Origin: Acidovorax sp. MR-S7 | GTDB taxonomy: Bacteria > Pseudomonadota > Gammaproteobacteria > Burkholderiales > Burkholderiaceae_C | NCBI RefSeq assembly: GCF_000400995.2 | Contig: NZ_DF238925.1 | Span: 1-64,000, forward strand | Direction of reading: 5' to 3' | Length of the DNA: 64,000 bases | Shown here: positions 17,322 through 24,718 of the stretch, piece by piece | Layout: every line of letters starts with the position of its first letter | How positions within the stretch are numbered: position 1 is the first letter of the stretch | Position numbers and translations under genes: made by a program | Notes under the pieces: model-generated | Told to the model about the DNA's origin: nothing | Database searches by the model: none | The model's input: only the letters and a program-made list of their open reading frames with translations

Positions 17322-18005
17322 ATGGCAAACATTCTGGTGGTGGACGACGAACTGGGTATCCGGGATCTGTTGTCGGAAATCCTGAACGACGAGGGACACA
17401 GCGTAGACCTCGCCGAGAATGCCACGCAGGCACGCAGCGCCCGCCTTGCCGGCACGTATGACCTGGTGCTGCTCGACATCTGGATGCCCGACACCGACGG
17501 CGTGTCCCTCCTCAAGGAGTGGGCCACCGCGGGCGCGCTCACCATGCCCGTCATCATGATGAGCGGCCACGCCACCATCGACACCGCCGTCGAAGCCACC
17601 CGCATCGGCGCGTTCTCGTTCCTCGAGAAGCCCATCACCCTGCAAAAGCTCCTCAAGGCCGTGGAGCAGGGCTTGGCGCGCAGCATGCCCAGCCCCCAGC
17701 AGGCGGCGCCAGCGCCTGTGGCTGCGTCGCCTTCGGGTCCCGCCCCCGTCGGCACCGAGCCCGTGGTGCAGCCCGTAGTGGCCATGAGCGAGCCGGGACC
17801 GCTGTCGCACCAGGGCTTCAACCTCGACCGCCCTCTGCGCGAGGCGCGCGACGGATTCGAGAAGGCCTATTTCGAATTCCACCTGGCCCGTGAAGGTGGC
17901 TCCATGACCCGCGTCGCCGAAAAGACCGGCCTGGAGCGCACGCACCTCTACCGCAAGCTGCGCCAGCTAGGTGTGGACCTGGGCCGCGGCAAGCGCGGCG
18001 GATAA
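17322..18005 (+). CDS. NtrX-like response regulator with Fis-type HTH, no AAA+ domain
   Basis: 227 residues. The receiver domain starts MANILVVDDELGIRDLLSE, with acidic pocket Asp8/Asp9, phospho-acceptor Asp52 (LLDIWMPD) and Lys103 (FLEKPI). A Pro/Ala-rich linker (about 125-170) leads to a C-terminal Fis-type helix-turn-helix (MTRVAEKTGLERTHLYRKLR). Classical NtrX has a sigma-54 AAA+ domain between these parts. It is absent here, so this protein probably binds DNA without activating sigma-54 polymerase. It pairs with the NtrY-like kinase upstream. Confidence 0.9.
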   Translation: MANILVVDDELGIRDLLSEILNDEGHSVDLAENATQARSARLAGTYDLVLLDIWMPDTDGVSLLKEWATAGALTMPVIMMSGHATIDTAVEATRIGAFSFLEKPITLQKLLKAVEQGLARSMPSPQQAAPAPVAASPSGPAPVGTEPVVQPVVAMSEPGPLSHQGFNLDRPLREARDGFEKAYFEFHLAREGGSMTRVAEKTGLERTHLYRKLRQLGVDLGRGKRGG

Positions 18006-18061
18006 GTCGGGTGATTCCACGAAAATTTTCGTCCTGGTTTCGGATGGACTGTTTTTCAGCA

Positions 18062-18067
18062 TATAAT
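18062..18067 (+). promoter_or_regulatory. -10 box of tRNA-Phe promoter
   Basis: A perfect TATAAT lies 10 bases before the tRNA-Phe 5' end. TTCGGA at 18039-18044 is a weak -35 candidate at 17-bp spacing. Confidence 0.6.
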
Positions 18068-18077
18068 TTGAGGCTCT

Positions 18078-18153
18078 GGCCCGGTAGCTCAGTCGGTAGA
18101 GCAGAGGATTGAAAATCCTTGTGTCGGCGGTTCGATTCCGTCCCAGGCCACCA
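18078..18153 (+). tRNA. pheT: tRNA-Phe (GAA anticodon)
   Basis: The cloverleaf has anticodon GAA at 18111-18113 in loop TTGAAAA, T loop TTCGATT and encoded CCA (18151-18153). The acceptor stem GGCCCGG (18078-18084) against CCAGGCC (18143-18149) has one C-A mismatch (C18082 with A18145). Such a break in the 3' half is what replacement of the tRNA 3' end by an integrating element would leave. The prophage starts just downstream. Confidence 0.95.
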
Positions 18154-18161
18154 CTATTCAG

Positions 18162-18189
18162 CGCCCAACCGTTCTCGGTTGGGCGTTTT
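18162..18189 (+). terminator. Terminator after tRNA-Phe
   Basis: A perfect 10-bp stem CGCCCAACCG-TTCT-CGGTTGGGCG (18162-18185) is followed by TTTTC, a good intrinsic terminator. From here to 18447 no gene is supported. Confidence 0.85.
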
Positions 18190-18391
18190 CATTTGCGGAT
18201 TCCGCACACCACGCGGGCTTCCGGGCCGTTCTGCGTGTGCCGCCAGTCGTCTGGCCAAGGGCGACACAGCGCTCGGTTCGCCCCTGTTCCGCCCTATCTT
18301 CTCTCGAAACCTGCGCCAACTTCTTCGCCGTGGCACACGCAGACGGCCTTGTCCGTCAACCACTTGTGCGTGTGCCGATGGGAATGGTTGG

Positions 18392-18434
18392 CTCGCGGGT
18401 TTGCACGAGCAAAGCACAACGGCAAACCCGCGAG
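18392..18434. repeat. 13-bp perfect inverted repeat
   Basis: CTCGCGGGTTTGC (18392-18404) and GCAAACCCGCGAG (18422-18434) are perfect complements around a 17-base loop. The repeat lies 13 bases past the stop of the leftward DUF2188 gene, so it may terminate that transcript. It may also be part of an attachment region near the tRNA. No other gene is seen in 18190-18447. Confidence 0.55.
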
Positions 18435-18447
18435 GCCAGCCTCCACG

Positions 18448-18678
18448 TCAGCCCTTGGGCGGGAACGGGTCGTCACCGTAGCTGTTGCGCTCACGGATCT
18501 GGCCGTTCCGCCCTTGGATGAGCATCTCGCTCTGCTGGTTGATGGCGATGTCCCGCGCACGGTCAATCGCCTGTTGCTGCGTGTCATGGATGGAGGTGAG
18601 GCGGTCGTTGCCTTCTCCCCGCACACCCCACTGATCACCGCCGTTGATGGGTACGACCCATTGGTTCTTTCCGCTCAT
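18448..18678 (-). CDS. DUF2188 family small protein
   Basis: 76 residues from the ATG at 18678, which has GGAG eight bases upstream. An ATG three codons earlier has poorer spacing. The sequence MSGKNQWVVPINGGDQWGVR, the repeat-like SIHDTQQQAIDRARDIA and the ending SYGDDPFPPKG match DUF2188, a family of small proteins of unknown function often found on mobile elements. It is the first recognisable gene of the element after tRNA-Phe and is read toward the tRNA. Confidence 0.75.
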   Translation of the reverse strand: MSGKNQWVVPINGGDQWGVRGEGNDRLTSIHDTQQQAIDRARDIAINQQSEMLIQGRNGQIRERNSYGDDPFPPKG

Positions 18679-18751
18679 TTCATGCACTCCAAAAATTGCA
18701 AAGGTCAGGCTCTTGAGGTCGGCGCGAGCCTGGGCGCATCGGGTGGGGAGA

Positions 18752-19717
18752 TCACGTCATGGCAACCTCCTTTCCGGCTGCCGCACACGGCATTGCGTAC
18801 AACCCCGCGCGTTGCTGCGTGACCACGAGCGCGCCGTAGGCCGCGTGCTGTGCAGCAGGCCCTGGCTTGCCCTTGTCCTTCGCCTTGATCTTGAACAGGT
18901 CGCTTGGCTTGGAGCTGTCCAAGCCCGCGCGCTGCATGATCCGATCCGCCGTCGTGGCTTCGCCCTTGAACGACCACAGCGCGCCGAACACCTTCGACTG
19001 CCCATCGGTGAACTGGATCGGCGTCGCCTGGACATCCGCCAGCGTCGCCCACTTGAAGTCCACCGAGAACGGCCCGTTCACCGGCGTGGCTGGATCGGCG
19101 GCCACGGGTGTCACGGATGGCGACGGCGTGCTGAGGAGCGTGATCCCGCCGCCGTAGAACGTGAAGCGTTCCTCCAGCACCAACCACTCGACGTCCGCGC
19201 CGAAGGGAGAGCCGCGTGTGATGCTCGGCTTTGGCGTGATCACCCGGATGTCGCCGCTCGCCACGCGCACCCGATCCAGCAGCGCAGGTTCGTGCAGCAC
19301 CCGAGCCAGGTTGCGGGCCAACAGGACGGGCGACCGCCGTGCATCTCCCAGCCGCCACACGCCGTCACCCAAATCATCGATGCCGTCGCGGCTCTCGATG
19401 CCGAGCGCGAGGCGCATCTTCTGTCGCAGCCAATCCTCGTCCAAGGCCAACGCCGCGCCGTCGTTTACTTCGACGGCCACGGGCCCACAGTCCGGGCAGC
19501 GGCACATCCGACCGCCGCGACCATCACCCCACACCTGCGCCCGATGTTGCTGGCAATGGGGGCAGAGCACGAACGACTGATCCACCGTCGTTGGCTTGAC
19601 TGCCTTGCCGAGCACGGAGAGTGAGGCGATTTCGTTCGACGACAGCATGGTGCGCAGCACGGGCGTGCCGCCCGCGAACAGGCGGCAGACCAGGGCCCAA
19701 GCATCGTGCGTCGCCAT
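18752..19717 (-). CDS. Zinc-ribbon protein of unknown function
   Basis: 321 residues. A likely zinc ribbon (CPHCQQHRAQVWGDG then CRCPDCG, about residues 52-78) is followed by a long region without familiar motifs. The C-terminus (about 230-321) contains FKGEATTADRIMQRAGLDSS, which resembles a small helical DNA-binding fold, and a Lys-rich stretch. I do not recognise the family. The ATG lies three bases after the stop of the 81-residue gene upstream, so they form an operon. Confidence 0.6.
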   Translation of the reverse strand: MATHDAWALVCRLFAGGTPVLRTMLSSNEIASLSVLGKAVKPTTVDQSFVLCPHCQQHRAQVWGDGRGGRMCRCPDCGPVAVEVNDGAALALDEDWLRQKMRLALGIESRDGIDDLGDGVWRLGDARRSPVLLARNLARVLHEPALLDRVRVASGDIRVITPKPSITRGSPFGADVEWLVLEERFTFYGGGITLLSTPSPSVTPVAADPATPVNGPFSVDFKWATLADVQATPIQFTDGQSKVFGALWSFKGEATTADRIMQRAGLDSSKPSDLFKIKAKDKGKPGPAAQHAAYGALVVTQQRAGLYAMPCAAAGKEVAMT

Positions 19718-19720
19718 CGA

Positions 19721-19966
19721 TCAGTCCTCGAATGCCGATGACGAACTGACCGCATCTGCTTCAGGCGGAAGTTCCTGCGCGCTCAGGGTCTGGCCCTTCT
19801 GCAAGATGCCCACTGCGACCAGATAGCCCTCCAGTTGCGCCTGCATCTTGGCGTCGAACTTGTGCAGGTTCAGCCGCCCCTTGCTGGTCACTTCGATGGT
19901 GACCACCTTGGGGCGTGTCCGGCCCGGCTCGGGCGGGTAGTAGAGATTGACCTGCGCCGCCGTCAC
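19721..19966 (-). pseudogene. Small element protein, N-terminus cut by a deletion junction
   Basis: 81 residues can be read from a GTG (19966), but the frame stays open upstream for only five codons (ASQWA) before a stop. That stop lies where the sequence changes abruptly to rightward genes (about 19981). The conserved-looking stretch NLYYPPEPGRTRPKVVTIEV suggests the original N-terminus was lost. The family is unknown. It precedes the zinc-ribbon gene. Confidence 0.5.
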
Positions 19967-19981
19967 CGCCCACTGCGACGC

Positions 19982-20134
19982 TTACGTGAGGCGAAGAAGT
20001 TGTCGGATCGGGCGGTGAAGGTCATCAAGGCGACCGAAGCAGGCGAACTCCTGCCGCGCGCCTTCAATGACCCGACCCACTTCGAATGCCGGATGTGCGC
20101 GTGGCAAGACCGCTGCTGGAGGACAACGACATGA
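19982..20134 (+). pseudogene. C-terminal remnant of a RecB-like (Cas4-type) nuclease
   Basis: About 50 codons remain, from LREAKKLSDRAVKVIKATEA to a TGA overlapping the next ATG. The segment FECRMCAWQDRCW has the Cys spacing of the C-terminal iron-sulphur/zinc motif of phage PD-(D/E)XK exonucleases. The nuclease core and start are missing, removed at the junction near 19981. Confidence 0.6.
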
Positions 20135-20358
20135 ACCGCACACCCTTGAATCAGGTGCTCGGCGAGCAATTGATCGACGCGCGCCAAGCCGCGCTGATGT
20201 TCAACCTGCCGTCGTACTGGCTCTCGCAGGCCAAGGAGCGTCAGCAGCGCCGTATTCCGCACTACCGCGTCGGCAAGCTCGTGCGCTTCAAACCCAACGA
20301 ACTGGAGGCGTGGATCGTCGCGCAGCAGACGTCCAGCGAGGGGGCTGTGGATGCTTGA
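20131..20358 (+). CDS. Helix-turn-helix protein, excisionase/MerR-like
   Basis: 75 residues from the ATG at 20131, which overlaps the nuclease remnant's stop (ATGA). The sequence LIDARQAALMFNLPSYWLSQ, then RIPHYRVGKLVRFKPNELEA with W after it, matches the winged HTH of excisionase-like and AlpA-like DNA-binding proteins. It is probably a phage regulator or recombination directionality factor. It overlaps the next gene by 8 bases. Confidence 0.7.
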   Translation: MNRTPLNQVLGEQLIDARQAALMFNLPSYWLSQAKERQQRRIPHYRVGKLVRFKPNELEAWIVAQQTSSEGAVDA

Positions 20359-21385
20359 TTTCAACGACACGCCAACACCCATTCCTCGCGACCTCGACGC
20401 CGAACGCGAAGCGATCCGCACCGAATTGCTCGCTCGGTTGGAGTCGGTGCTGGCCACGCTGTTCCCGGCAGGCAAGAAGCGCGGCGGCAAGTTTCTCGTC
20501 GGCGACGTGCTCGGCAGTCCGGGGGACAGCCTGGAGATCGTGCTCGACGGCGACAAGGCGGGCTTGTGGACGGATCGCGCCACTGGCGATGGCGGTGACA
20601 TCTTCGCGCTGATCGCCGCGCATCTGAGCCTTGATGCGCACGCCGACTTTCCGCGTGTGCTCGACGCCGCGACCGAACTGGTCGGCCGCGCTCCGGCGGC
20701 ACCGGCACGCAAATCGAAATCGGTGCTCCCCGTCGACGATCTCGGCCCGGCCACCGCGAAGTGGGATTACCTCGACGCCTCCAGCAGGCTGATCGCCGTC
20801 GTCTACCGCTACGACCCGCCCGGTCGCAAGAAGGAATTCCGTCCGTGGGACGCGCGCCGTCGCAAGATGGCTCCGCCCGATCCGCGCCCGCTCTACAACC
20901 AGCCAGGCATGACCGGAGCCGCGCAAGTGGTCTTGGTCGAGGGCGAAAAGTGCGCGCAGGCACTGATTGGCGCGTGCATCGTCGCCACCACGGCGATGCA
21001 CGGCGCGAACGCGCCAGTCGAGAAAACCGACTGGTCGCCGCTGGCGGGCAAGGCTGGACGCCGCCTGCCGCCCGTCCGGGTGCAGGGTTACTTCAACACG
21101 TGGCCCGTGATCGTGCGCAAGGAGTGGGAGTCATTCGCTGCGGACGAGAAGGACTTTCGCCCTTTCCCTCCTAGCCCAGAAGCCATCGACCGGATGCTGG
21201 AGACGATGCGCTGGGTGCAGTGGCTGGAGGTCGAGCAGCGCCACCTCGTGTGGATGCGGGCCAAGCGCTACGGCTGGCGCGACATCACCATCCGCTTCGC
21301 CTGTGACCGCACGACGGCATGGCGGCGTTGGCAGCGCGCCTTGCAGATGGTCGCTGACCAGCTCAACGGCGTGGTCATGGCGTAG
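20351..21385 (+). pseudogene. Chimeric ORF: primase/TOPRIM N-terminus fused to DUF6362
   Basis: 344 residues in one open frame. Residues 1 to about 234 look like the front of a phage primase-helicase, with a TOPRIM-type start (VVLVEGEKCAQALIGACIVA). The TOPRIM fold then stops after DWSPLAGKA. The remainder (RRLPPVRVQGYFNTWPVIVR to the end) matches the body of DUF6362, normally a separate small phage protein. The join is near 21050-21058. The helicase part of the primase and the first codons of DUF6362 are gone. The fusion is unlikely to act as a primase. Confidence 0.65.
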
Positions 21386-21740
21386 GGTTTTGGCGTGATT
21401 TGGCGCGCGTGGTCGGCCATCAGCGTCGATCAGCGGAGCAGAGCGACTTTTGCCCTTGCAACAAATCCGGTCGTTTGGGCATACAGTGACGGCTATGGTC
21501 GCACGAGGTGTGTGACCGAGAGGGACGACCCAGCCAGCACCCAGGCAAAAGGGGTCCTTCCTCGCCAAAATCCAATGCGGGGGGCGCGAGCGCGGCATTC
21601 GTCTAGCGTCCGACTGCAAACCGAGGTTTGCAGGGTTTGCAGTTTGCACCCGCACCAGTCCGCACCCATCACGAGCCCGCCCACGGTTTTCCGTCGGCGG
21701 GTTTTCCTTTTGGCTGCGCCGAATCGGCGCTGCGCTTGTT
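21386..21740. other. Non-coding gap with short repeats and a hairpin
   Basis: No gene is supported. It holds GCAAACCGAGGTTTGC, with further GTTTGCAG copies (about 21618-21650), and a terminator-like hairpin CCCGCC-C-ACGG-TTTT-CCGT-C-GGCGGG (21676-21701) followed by TTTTCC. Confidence 0.5.
21676..21705 (+). terminator. Intrinsic terminator candidate
   Basis: A stem of 6 + 4 bp with one C-C mismatch encloses TTTT and is followed by TTTTCC. It would end the rightward transcript of the chimeric primase/DUF6362 ORF. Confidence 0.6.
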
Positions 21741-22075
21741 TTCGAGGAACAGATTCTGAACACGCTCAACGTCGAGTACCGCAAGGTCGAGGCGCTGATC
21801 GCGCGATCCTGAACGACAACCTCGGCGACGGCTTCTACGACTTCCTGCTGGCGGCGCTGACGCCGACCATCGGGAACTGCCGGGGCGGCATCTACGTGGC
21901 GATGTCGTCCAGCGAACTGGATGTGCTGCAGGCCGCGTTCCGTGCCGCCGGTGGAAAGTGGTCGACGTTCATCATCTGGGCCAAGAACACCTTCACGCTG
22001 GGCCGGGCCGACTACCAGCGCCAGTACGAGCCAATCCTGTACGGATGGCCCGAGGGCGCGCAGCGTCACTGGTGA
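21741..22075 (+). pseudogene. ParB/DNA-methyltransferase remnant
   Basis: Two out-of-frame pieces are joined near 21802. The first (21741-21802, FEEQILNTLNVEYRKVEALI) resembles the start of phage ParB-methyltransferase fusion proteins. The second (21803-22075, DGFYDFLLAALTPTIGNCRG, then WAKNTFTLGRADYQRQYEPI with LYGWPEG) is the middle of the methyltransferase domain, between the catalytic motif and the C-terminal SAM motif. It ends abruptly at RHW where leftward sequence begins. No catalytic DPPY motif remains. Confidence 0.65.
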
Positions 22076-22304
22076 CCGCGTCCGCCAGGGTCTGGCCCCG
22101 GTACAGCCCGTTTTGCACATCGTCGGCAAAGTGGCGTCCGTGGCGGCTGTCGAGGAAGACCCGGACTGATTCGAGGGGTTGGCTGGTGGCGTCCGAGATG
22201 GCGGTCATCGCCAGGGGCCACGCGGTGCTGGCGTGTTCGTTCATCGTGCCCCAGAAGCCCCAGGCTTCGTTCTGGGTGGCGGGGATCTGTTGGTTGGTGT
22301 TCAT
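22074..22304 (-). pseudogene. Truncated gene of unknown function
   Basis: The first 77 codons remain of a leftward gene with a good AAGGAG site and ATG at 22304 (MNTNQQIPATQNEAWGFWGT; VFLDSRHGRHFADDVQNGLY). At the junction near 22073 the frame runs into the antisense of the methyltransferase remnant and stops at 21993. The family is common on mobile elements in my recollection, but its function is unknown. Confidence 0.5.
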
Positions 22305-22357
22305 TTCCGGCTCCTTGGTGTTGATCCTTGCGACACCCGTAGTAACGCGCTGTTCGA

Positions 22358-23875
22358 TTGAGAAGCCAAGCGCTGCTTGGCCTCTTTCTCGATCTTTCTG
22401 ATCAGGCGATCCGGTACGTGATCCACCACGCGCCGGGGCCGATGATGGCGGTATGGCCGACGGTGGATATGGCCAAGCGCAATTCCAAGCAGCGGATCGA
22501 TCCGTTGATCGAGGAGTCGGCGGCGCTGAGCGAACTGATCTCCCCGGCACGGTCACGCGACTCGGGCAACACCATCCTGGCCAAGGAGTTCCGGGGCAGT
22601 GTGCTGGTGATGACCGGGGCCAACAGCGCGGTCGGACTGCGCTCGATGCCGGTGCGGTATCTGTTCCTCGACGAGGTCGACGGTTATCCGCTGGACGTCG
22701 AGGGTGAAGGCGATGCGATCTCGCTGGCCGAGGCGCGCACGCGCACCTTCGCCCGGCGCAAGATCTTCATCGTGTCGACGCCGACGATCTCGGGGGCGAG
22801 CGCCATCGAGCGCGAGTACGAAGCCAGTGACCAGCGTCGCTACTTCGTGCCGTGGCGCGACATCGCCGCCGCGTGGGAAAGCTCCGTCAACAAGGAGTCG
22901 GGGTCGGCGGCCGCCATCAAGACCTTCAAGAACACCGAGCTGGGTGAGACCTGGGTCGAGGAAGGCGAAGCGCCCGACTGGCAACGTCTGGTCGAGCGCC
23001 GCGAGGACTACCGGGTCGGCACGGTGCCGCCCGGTGGACTGCTCCTGGTGGGCGCTGCCGACGTGCAGAAGGATCGCATCGAGGCATCCATCTGGGCGTT
23101 CGGGCGCGGCAAAGAGTCCTGGCTGGTCGAACACCGCGTGCTGATGGGCGACACCGCCCGCGACGCGGTGTGGAAGCGACTCGCAGAGTTGCTTGCTGAA
23201 AACTGGACGCACGCCTCGGGTGCAGCGATGCCGCTGGCCCGTTTCGCCCTGGACACCGGCTTTGCGACGCAGGAGGCCTACGCCTTTGTGCGGGCCTGCC
23301 GCGACCCGCGCGTGATGGCTGTCAAGGGCGTTCCGCGCGGGGCTGCACTGATCGGCACGCCAACGGCCATCGATGTTTCGCAGGGCGGCAAGAAGCTGCG
23401 CCGGGGCATCAAGGTGTTCACGGTGGCGGTCGGCATCGCCAAGCTGGAGTTCTACAACAACCTGCGCAAGGGCGCGGATGTCAGTGAGGACGGCGTGACC
23501 ACGGTCTTCCCAGCCGGGTTCGTCCACCTGCCCAAGATCGACGCGGAGTTCATCCAGCAGCTCTGTGCCGAACAGTTAATTACCCGCCGCGACCGCAACG
23601 GCTTCCCTGTGCGCGAGTGGCAAAAGATGCGCGAGCGCAATGAAGCGCTCGACTGCTACGTGTACGCCCGTGCGGCCGCATCGGCGGCGGGCCTGGATCG
23701 CTTCGAGGAACGCCACTGGCGTGAACTGGAGCGGCAACTCGGGATGGAACGGCCACCGGATGAGCCGCCCCCGATTCAAGCATTCGACCCAGACGAGGCC
23801 ACCCAACGAGGTGGCCTTTCTGTTTCTGCAACCCCATCACGGCGGCGCGTCATCAAAAGCCGCTGGTTGTCCTGA
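22358..23875 (+). pseudogene. Phage terminase large subunit (GpA family), N-terminus and middle lost
   Basis: 505 residues from a TTG. Recognisable GpA sequence begins only at IRYVIHHAPGPMMAVWPTVD (about residue 17). The preceding ATPase region with the Walker A-like motif is absent. The Walker B-like YLFLDEVDGYP is present. The conserved block between RRYFVP and WRDIAAAWES, which normally holds a CxxC motif over about 80 residues, is missing in frame near base 22852. The nuclease half is otherwise continuous (ADVQKDRIEASIWAFGRG; MRERNEALDCYVYARAAA). It cannot package DNA as it stands. Confidence 0.75.
23796..23830 (+). terminator. Terminator-like hairpin inside the terminase 3' end
   Basis: AGGCCACC-CAACGA-GGTGGCCT (23796-23817) is followed by TTCTGTTTC. 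It lies within the last 30 codons of the terminase frame, so it may be chance, or a terminator moved here by a deletion. Confidence 0.4.
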
Positions 23876-23892
23876 TTTTCAGAGGAGTTTTC

Positions 23893-24384
23893 ATGAGTCT
23901 TGCCACCCGTATCGAGAGCCTGGTCATCCGGGTCGCCCAGGAGTTCAACGACGTCCGGGCGACGGCGGGCAATCTCGCTGGCCTGTCCACCACCGACAAG
24001 TCGAGTCTGGTCGCGGCGATCAACGAGCTGAAGGCGGCGGTGCTGTCCGCCACTGCCATCGACGACAACCAGATCGCCACCTCCAGCACCTACTCGTCGA
24101 ACAAGATCGTGTCGCTGCTCGACGCGCTCAAGGCCGACATTTTGGGTGGCGCGGACGCCGCCTACGACACCCTGGTGGAAATCCAGCAGTTGCTGCAGAA
24201 CGGCACCACGGGACTGGATGCGCTTCTGGCCGCAGTCAATCTGCGCGTGCGTTTCGACGCGGCGCAGACTTTGACGGTGGCCGAGCAACTGCAGGCCCGT
24301 ACCAACATCGGTGCGGTGGCGGCCAGCGATGTCGGGAACACCGATACCGACTTCGTCGTGATCTTTGACGGGGCGCTGGCCTGA
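23893..24384 (+). CDS. Phage tail-fibre-like virion protein
   Basis: 163 residues. It starts MSLATRIESLVIRVAQEFND. The middle (TTDKSSLVAAINELKAAV; TSSTYSSNKIVSLLDALK) has the helical repeat style of phage tail-fibre and virion surface proteins. The ending GNTDTDFVVIFDGALA is usual before the next small gene. GGAG lies close before the ATG. Its stop overlaps the next start (TGATG). Portal, protease, capsid and tail-tube genes that should separate it from terminase are absent. Confidence 0.65.
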   Translation: MSLATRIESLVIRVAQEFNDVRATAGNLAGLSTTDKSSLVAAINELKAAVLSATAIDDNQIATSSTYSSNKIVSLLDALKADILGGADAAYDTLVEIQQLLQNGTTGLDALLAAVNLRVRFDAAQTLTVAEQLQARTNIGAVAASDVGNTDTDFVVIFDGALA

Positions 24385-24716
24385 TGAGCCTCGCGTCCAG
24401 CATTGGCGCACTGGCGGCGCGCATTGGCTTCGAGGTCAAGAACAAGATCGACGCCACGCATCCAGGACTCGCCCGGGTGTGGGTCAGCTTCGGCTACGTG
24501 GGCGGTCAGGTCGTGATCGCCAGCGCGCGCAATGTGGCCAGCGTCGTGCGCACGGCGGCGGGCCGGTACCGCGTGCATTTCGCCGTGGCGATGCCGGATG
24601 CGAACTACTGCTGGACGGCACTCGCCCGCAGCAGCACCAACACCGGTCAGCAGCGCGTAGCCGTCGTGCGCGCCAGCTCCGACCTAAAGACGGCCCAGTA
24701 CGTCGACATCTCCTGA
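24384..24716 (+). CDS. Small phage tail-fibre-like protein, C-terminus probably cut
   Basis: 110 residues from the overlapping ATG. It starts MSLASSIGALAARIGFEVKN and continues NVASVVRTAAGRYRVHFAVA. This fold occurs at the tip of phage fibre proteins in Pseudomonas and Burkholderiales phages. The stop comes right after QYVDIS, where related proteins I recall continue for some 15-20 residues. The next gene then starts mid-sequence, which suggests a deletion junction at about 24716. Confidence 0.55.
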   Translation: MSLASSIGALAARIGFEVKNKIDATHPGLARVWVSFGYVGGQVVIASARNVASVVRTAAGRYRVHFAVAMPDANYCWTALARSSTNTGQQRVAVVRASSDLKTAQYVDIS

Positions 24717-24718
24717 CC

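Noticed and set aside
18109-18822. A 237-codon + strand frame after tRNA-Phe
   Set aside because: It starts inside the tRNA and opposes the recognisable DUF2188 gene. No domain or ribosome site supports it.
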